DNA from: Bacilli bacterium | GTDB taxonomy: Bacteria; Bacillota_I; Bacilli_A; RFN20; CAG-826 | Assembly: GCA_024680795.1 (NCBI GenBank) | Contig: JAILBR010000036.1 | Coordinates: forward strand, 1 to 34,277 | Length of the DNA stretch: 34,277 nucleotides | Direction of reading: 5' to 3' | In this document: positions 33,953-34,277 of the stretch, one piece after another | How positions within the stretch are numbered: the first letter of the stretch is position 1 | Layout of the letters: every line of letters begins with the position of its first letter | Translations under genes and position numbers: made by a program | The notes under the pieces: generated by a model | The model's database searches: none | Seen by the model: only the letters and a program-made list of their open reading frames with translations | What the model was told of the DNA's origin: nothing

Positions 33953-34277
33953 ATTTTCAGATTTACTTCTATTTATCCTCATCTTTATTTTTGTGGCTGC
34001 TTTTCCTGTGGATTTAATCCCAGTTGCACCTATCTATCAACTTGCCATTATTGTGGGATTAAGAGGACTATTAGTCGCATATTATATATACATTATTATT
34101 AAATATAGAATTAAGGTTTTTGGCATCGCAAATATCAAGAACTTATTACTATGTTTACCATTCTTCTTAGTAGCAGCTTCTAACATGATTGCTGCAGGAA
34201 TCGACGGGGGATTCAACGGCGTATTTGATTCTCCATGGGTCCTTGTTTTAAATACAATTTACACTTTATTTATCGCT
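33942..34277 (+). CDS. Partial polytopic membrane protein (possible CPBP-type), truncated by the window edge
   Basis: Absent from the ORF track. My translation from ATG 33942: MRFRFSDLLLFILIFIFVAAFPVDLIPVAPIYQLAIIVGLRGLLVAYYIY..., open to the last base; Shine-Dalgarno 'aaggaag'; 11-nt overlap with lgt. Confidence 0.7.
   Translation, partial: MRFRFSDLLLFILIFIFVAAFPVDLIPVAPIYQLAIIVGLRGLLVAYYIYIIIKYRIKVFGIANIKNLLLCLPFFLVAASNMIAAGIDGGFNGVFDSPWVLVLNTIYTLFIA

Overview
This is a low-GC, gene-dense chromosomal window. It looks like an uncultured Firmicutes/Bacilli (Mollicutes-adjacent) lineage using the standard bacterial code, since TGA serves as a stop (for example at the end of psuG) and Trp is TGG. 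The left end (1-6 kb) is a cell-surface polysaccharide cluster: TupA-like ATP-grasp, Wzx-type flippase and three glycosyltransferases. It is followed by an unknown protein / beta-carbonic anhydrase / TcdA-like operon, a TtcA-like PP-loop protein, an alpha/beta hydrolase, a 78-aa orphan protein behind a strong promoter, a flavodoxin-like reductase, a small SRP RNA directly abutting tadA, and a tightly coupled five-gene operon (11753-17485). The rest holds MgtE, TldE/TldD, a GT4, a GuaD-like deaminase, a giant lipoprotein with six BIG2-like Ig repeats, an ABC exporter whose ATPase is fused to a YwaF-like membrane domain, lgt, and a truncated membrane protein at the right edge that is missing from the ORF track. 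The most interesting signals are: (1) a P-type ATPase-like protein that has lost its actuator domain and catalytic motifs; (2) an M50-like membrane protein with a degenerate HExxH motif in the same operon; (3) an apparently common leaderless-mRNA architecture, with a TANNNT -10 box exactly 6 nt before the ATG at seven transcription-unit-leading genes, while internal genes carry Shine-Dalgarno sequences. No CRISPR array, tRNA, rRNA, transposase or phage gene was recognised. All family calls come from reading the sequences, with no database search.
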